Positions 5,629 through 7,664 of a stretch of DNA of 7,664 nt are shown one piece after another. Numbering within the stretch: position 1 is the first letter of the stretch; every line of letters begins with the position of its first letter. The translations under genes were made by a program, and so were the position numbers. Below the pieces are notes generated by a model. It made no database searches. It had not been told where the DNA came from and worked only from the letters and a program-made list of their open reading frames with translations. Source of the DNA: an uncultured Candidatus Saccharibacteria bacterium (GTDB taxonomy: Bacteria > Patescibacteriota > Saccharimonadia > Saccharimonadales > Saccharimonadaceae); assembly GCA_938046495.1 (NCBI GenBank), contig CALIXG010000101.1, positions 1 to 7,664 of the forward strand. The letters are read 5' to 3'.

Positions 5629-7176
5629 ATGAAACAAAAAACTTATCAAGAAGAAATCGGCGCTATTATTACCAATCTTCGCCGTGAAAAAGGCATCACT
5701 CAAGGTGAACTCGCGAAGATGATTGGCACCTCTCAGTCCGCCGTTCATCGCATCGAAAAGGGTGATCAAAACACTTCTCTCGAAATGATTAAGAAAATTT
5801 CCTCTGCACTCGGCCATCAAATTTTGGCCGTCAGTGATTCTTCTTTTCAGTCTTATCGTATTAATGGCGGCAAAACTCTCAGTGGTTCTATTACGGTTAA
5901 TTCTTCTAAGAATGCCGGGGTGGCACTCCTTTGCGCGGCTCTACTCAACCGTGGCCGTACCACACTAAGAAAACTCGCCCGTATCGAAGAGGTTTTTCGT
6001 ATTATTGAAGTTCTCGAATCGATCGGTGTGAAGTGTCGCTGGGTCAATCGTCAAAAAGATTTGGAAATCACTCCTCCTCGCGAGCTCAAGCTTGATGAAA
6101 TGGACCTCGATGCTGCTCGTAAGACTCGTTCGGTTCTCATGTTGATGGGTCCACTTCTTCATTTTTATCAAGAATTTGCCTTACCTTATGCTGGCGGTTG
6201 TTCTCTCGGCACTCGTACCGTTGAACCGCATTTACGTGCTCTTTCAGTCTTTGGTCTAAATGTCGACGCCACCACCCGCACTGGTTTTTATGAGGCTAAG
6301 GTGGACCAAAAAACTCTTCATGACGAATCTGGCAAACGCATCGTGCTTATCGAACGTGGTGACACCGTGACAGAAAATATTCTCATGGCAGCCGCACTCT
6401 ATCCGGGAAAAACTACGATTGTGGGGGCTTCACCGAATTACATGGTGCAAGATGTTTGTTTCTTCTTGCAGGATCTCGGAGTAAAAATTGAGGGAATTGG
6501 CACCACTACACTTGTGGTTCATGGCCAAAAATGCATCGATAAAGACGTGGAATATTTTCCTAGTGAAGATCCGATTGAGGCAATGTCTTTTTTGGCGGCT
6601 GGCTTGGTCACCAAATCCGAAATTACCATCACGCGTGCTCCGATTGAATTCCTGGAAATTGAGCTGGAAGTTTTACGCTCCATGCATGCTAAAATCGAAC
6701 GTTCCGAAGAGTACTTCTCTTATAATGGCCGCACGCGCCTAGTTGATTTGCATATCCTAAAATCTAATTTGGTGGCTCCGGCTGATAAAATTCACCCGAT
6801 GCCTTTCCCGGGTCTCAATATTGATAACTTACCATTCTTTACCGTGATCGCCGCCATGGCCGAAGGTCGCACCTTGATTCATGACTGGGTTTTTGAAAAC
6901 CGTGCAATTTATTCCACTTACCTGACTAATCTAAATGCCAAGGTGGAATTGCTTGACGCTCATCGCTTCTATGTTTCTGGCCCGACTAATTGGCGTGCTG
7001 CTGAATTAGTTTCGCCTCCAGCCCTCCGCCCATCCGTGGTACTCCTGCTCGGTATGTTGGCCGCCCCTGGCGTCTCTATCTTGCGCAATGTCTATTCGAT
7101 CAACCGTGGTTATCAAGATTTTGCGCGTCGGCTCAACCACCTAGGCGCCGATGTTAAACCGTTAGTTGGAATCTAA
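5629..7176 (+). CDS. murA: UDP-GlcNAc 1-carboxyvinyltransferase (MurA) with N-terminal XRE-type DNA-binding domain
   Basis: A 515-residue fusion. Residues about 9-66 form a canonical XRE/Cro helix-turn-helix (ITQGELAKMIGTSQSAVHRIEKG, with helices 24-33 and 35-44). Residues about 77-515 form a complete MurA, which transfers enolpyruvate from PEP to UDP-GlcNAc, the first committed peptidoglycan step. Key residues by comparison with E. coli MurA are K94-N95 (K22-N23), R164/R167 in RKTRS, C191 in AGGCSLG (catalytic C115, the fosfomycin target), R196, D314 (D305), D399 (D369), FENR (422-425) and R467 (R397). The reading frame is continuous. There is no ATG between codons 53 and 158, and the lone TTG (codon 66) has no Shine-Dalgarno, so a separate MurA is unlikely. 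Retained cysteine predicts fosfomycin sensitivity. The enzyme call is strong; a regulatory role for the helix-turn-helix is inference. Confidence 0.94.
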   Translation: MKQKTYQEEIGAIITNLRREKGITQGELAKMIGTSQSAVHRIEKGDQNTSLEMIKKISSALGHQILAVSDSSFQSYRINGGKTLSGSITVNSSKNAGVALLCAALLNRGRTTLRKLARIEEVFRIIEVLESIGVKCRWVNRQKDLEITPPRELKLDEMDLDAARKTRSVLMLMGPLLHFYQEFALPYAGGCSLGTRTVEPHLRALSVFGLNVDATTRTGFYEAKVDQKTLHDESGKRIVLIERGDTVTENILMAAALYPGKTTIVGASPNYMVQDVCFFLQDLGVKIEGIGTTTLVVHGQKCIDKDVEYFPSEDPIEAMSFLAAGLVTKSEITITRAPIEFLEIELEVLRSMHAKIERSEEYFSYNGRTRLVDLHILKSNLVAPADKIHPMPFPGLNIDNLPFFTVIAAMAEGRTLIHDWVFENRAIYSTYLTNLNAKVELLDAHRFYVSGPTNWRAAELVSPPALRPSVVLLLGMLAAPGVSILRNVYSINRGYQDFARRLNHLGADVKPLVGI

Positions 7177-7179
7177 TCC

Positions 7180-7203
7180 TTAGCTAGATAGTTTCTTAGC
7201 TAA
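7180..7203 (+). other. Hairpin just after the murA stop codon
   Basis: TTAGCTA (7180-7186) pairs with TAGCTAA (7197-7203) over a ten-base loop, starting four bases after the murA stop. It is followed by A-rich rather than T-rich sequence, so it does not look like an intrinsic terminator on the plus strand. Confidence 0.35.
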
Positions 7204-7246
7204 AAATACCAGGCCCATTGTAATGTAAAAATATCAGGTCTCATGT
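7201..7246 (+). repeat. Imperfect 21-nt tandem direct repeat (25-nt period)
   Basis: Units at 7201-7221 and 7226-7246 both begin TAAAAATA, share CAGG, and match at about 16 of 21 positions. Because of the duplication, the GGCCTGATATT arm at 7247-7257 can pair with either unit: with the proximal copy to form the terminator-like hairpin, or with the distal one (7204-7215; one mismatch) to form a longer-looped alternative. Confidence 0.5.
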
Positions 7247-7262
7247 GGCCTGATATTTCTTT
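7229..7262 (+). terminator. Probable terminator after murA
   Basis: AAATATCAGG (7229-7238) pairs perfectly with CCTGATATTT (7249-7258). The stem continues inward by T-G and C-G pairs to leave a six-base loop. The following tract, CTTTG after the terminal TTT, is only moderately T-rich, so efficiency is uncertain. The hairpin occupies the -35 region of the next promoter. Confidence 0.6.
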
Positions 7263-7277
7263 GCTATAATAAAGGTA
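7261..7277 (+). promoter_or_regulatory. Extended -10 promoter of the last gene, likely leaderless
   Basis: TG (7262-7263), one base, then TATAAT (7265-7270). The predicted transcription start is about 7277 and the ATG is at 7278. AAAGG at 7271-7275 is only two bases from the ATG and would not be in the mRNA if transcription starts as predicted. No -35 match is visible. Confidence 0.6.
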
Positions 7278-7664
7278 ATGCTTAATAATATTCAGCAAAA
7301 TTTCAAGCGTTTCAAAGTTCGTCATCTTTTGGCCCTGATTTTTTTGCTTGTCGTAGCCCTTCTTGCTGGCTTCATTAGTCAAGCCAATCAGACCTTCATG
7401 AACGCGAATTTTGTGAAAAAATATTTTAGCGAAAATCCCACCTACTACACTATTAAGGTTTCTCAAGCCAAATCCGCTATTATCGATCGCTTTTATGGCA
7501 CTGGCACTCAAGAATTTACCAGTACTATGAATTCGGAGATTATTAATTTTGCGCAAAATCTTCCAGATAACCAGATCATGCCTGGTGAAGTGATGTATAA
7601 TCTTCAGACTCTGCAGAATAACTTCCCGAAGCTTCTTAGTCAACTTATTCTGCCTGAGGAGTAC
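7278..7664 (+). CDS. Unrecognised membrane-anchored protein, N-terminal part
   Basis: An open frame of 129 codons starts with ATG at 7278 and runs off the right edge without a stop. The N-terminus is MLNNIQQNFKRFKVRH, with several basic residues, followed by one strongly hydrophobic segment at about residues 17-33 and then a polar region rich in Asn, Gln, Thr and aromatic residues. This is the shape of a single-pass protein, or one with a signal anchor, whose bulk lies outside the membrane; no clear signal-peptidase or lipoprotein site is visible. I do not recognise a family from the visible part. It has its own perfect TATAAT box immediately upstream, which supports this frame and start over the antisense open frame covering the same bases. 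The nearby MurA context hints at an envelope role, but that is only association. Confidence 0.7.
   Translation, partial: MLNNIQQNFKRFKVRHLLALIFLLVVALLAGFISQANQTFMNANFVKKYFSENPTYYTIKVSQAKSAIIDRFYGTGTQEFTSTMNSEIINFAQNLPDNQIMPGEVMYNLQTLQNNFPKLLSQLILPEEY

Noticed and set aside
5629..5840. A possible separate small XRE regulator gene followed by murA, joined by a sequencing error
   Set aside because: The frame is continuous, no stop or ribosome-binding site occurs near the junction, and no ATG exists near the start of the MurA domain, so a genuine fusion is the simpler reading.
7200..7643. A 147-codon open frame on the minus strand
   Set aside because: It is antisense to the partial plus-strand gene at 7278, which has a perfect TATAAT box and a membrane-anchor N-terminus. 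The minus frame has no promoter or domain I can see and also crosses the terminator hairpin.
1..7664. Mobile elements, CRISPR arrays, tRNA or other structural RNA genes
   Set aside because: No transposase or integrase motifs, no regularly spaced repeats, and the non-coding gaps (at most about 115 bases) contain no tRNA-like cloverleaf or known riboswitch pattern that I can see.

Overview
This window looks like a bacterial chromosome segment, probably from a small-genome, Gram-positive-like member of the Patescibacteria/CPR, with Candidatus Saccharibacteria as my best guess. This taxonomic call is an inference. It rests on moderate-to-low G+C, standard code (no in-frame UGA recoding is needed), extended -10 promoters (TG-N-TATAAT, three of the four with TATG as in Gram-positive bacteria), divergent but intact versions of core enzymes, and a PF06541 membrane protein of the kind common in Firmicutes and Saccharibacteria. 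No mobile element, CRISPR array, tRNA or rRNA gene was seen, and no stretch over 300 bases lacks a gene.

Layout, left to right. (1) 1-155 (+): the C-terminal end of a UvrD/Rep-type (superfamily 1) helicase, recognised by motif VI. (2) 225-950 (-): a five-helix membrane protein of the 'putative ABC transporter permease' (CmpB-like, PF06541) family, convergent with the helicase. (3) 951-1065: a divergent promoter region built around a perfect 11-bp inverted repeat, each arm of which carries an extended -10 element. (4) 1066-4620 (+): a tight cluster of murB, folD and gpmI, with short gaps and a ribosome-binding site before each gene. (5) 4676-5521 (+): a GalU-like sugar-1-phosphate nucleotidyltransferase with its own TATG-extended -10 promoter, followed by a clear intrinsic terminator. 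(6) 5629-7176 (+): a MurA enzyme fused in frame to an N-terminal XRE/Cro-type DNA-binding domain, the most unusual gene here. (7) 7177-7277: a structured intergenic region with an imperfect 25-nt-period direct repeat and alternative hairpins. (8) 7278-7664 (+): the start of an unrecognised protein with one N-terminal membrane segment, running off the window.

Functional theme (inference from known pathways). MurA and MurB catalyse consecutive committed steps of peptidoglycan precursor synthesis. MurA consumes phosphoenolpyruvate, and GpmI makes the 2-phosphoglycerate that enolase converts to it. MurB consumes NADPH, which the FolD dehydrogenase step can make. GalU-type enzymes make UDP-glucose for surface glycans. 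The window is therefore centred on cell-envelope precursor supply. A DNA-binding domain fused to MurA raises the possibility that the first committed enzyme also acts as a transcriptional sensor. An ACCAT/ATGGT inverted repeat centred on the murA -10 box is a candidate autoregulatory site.
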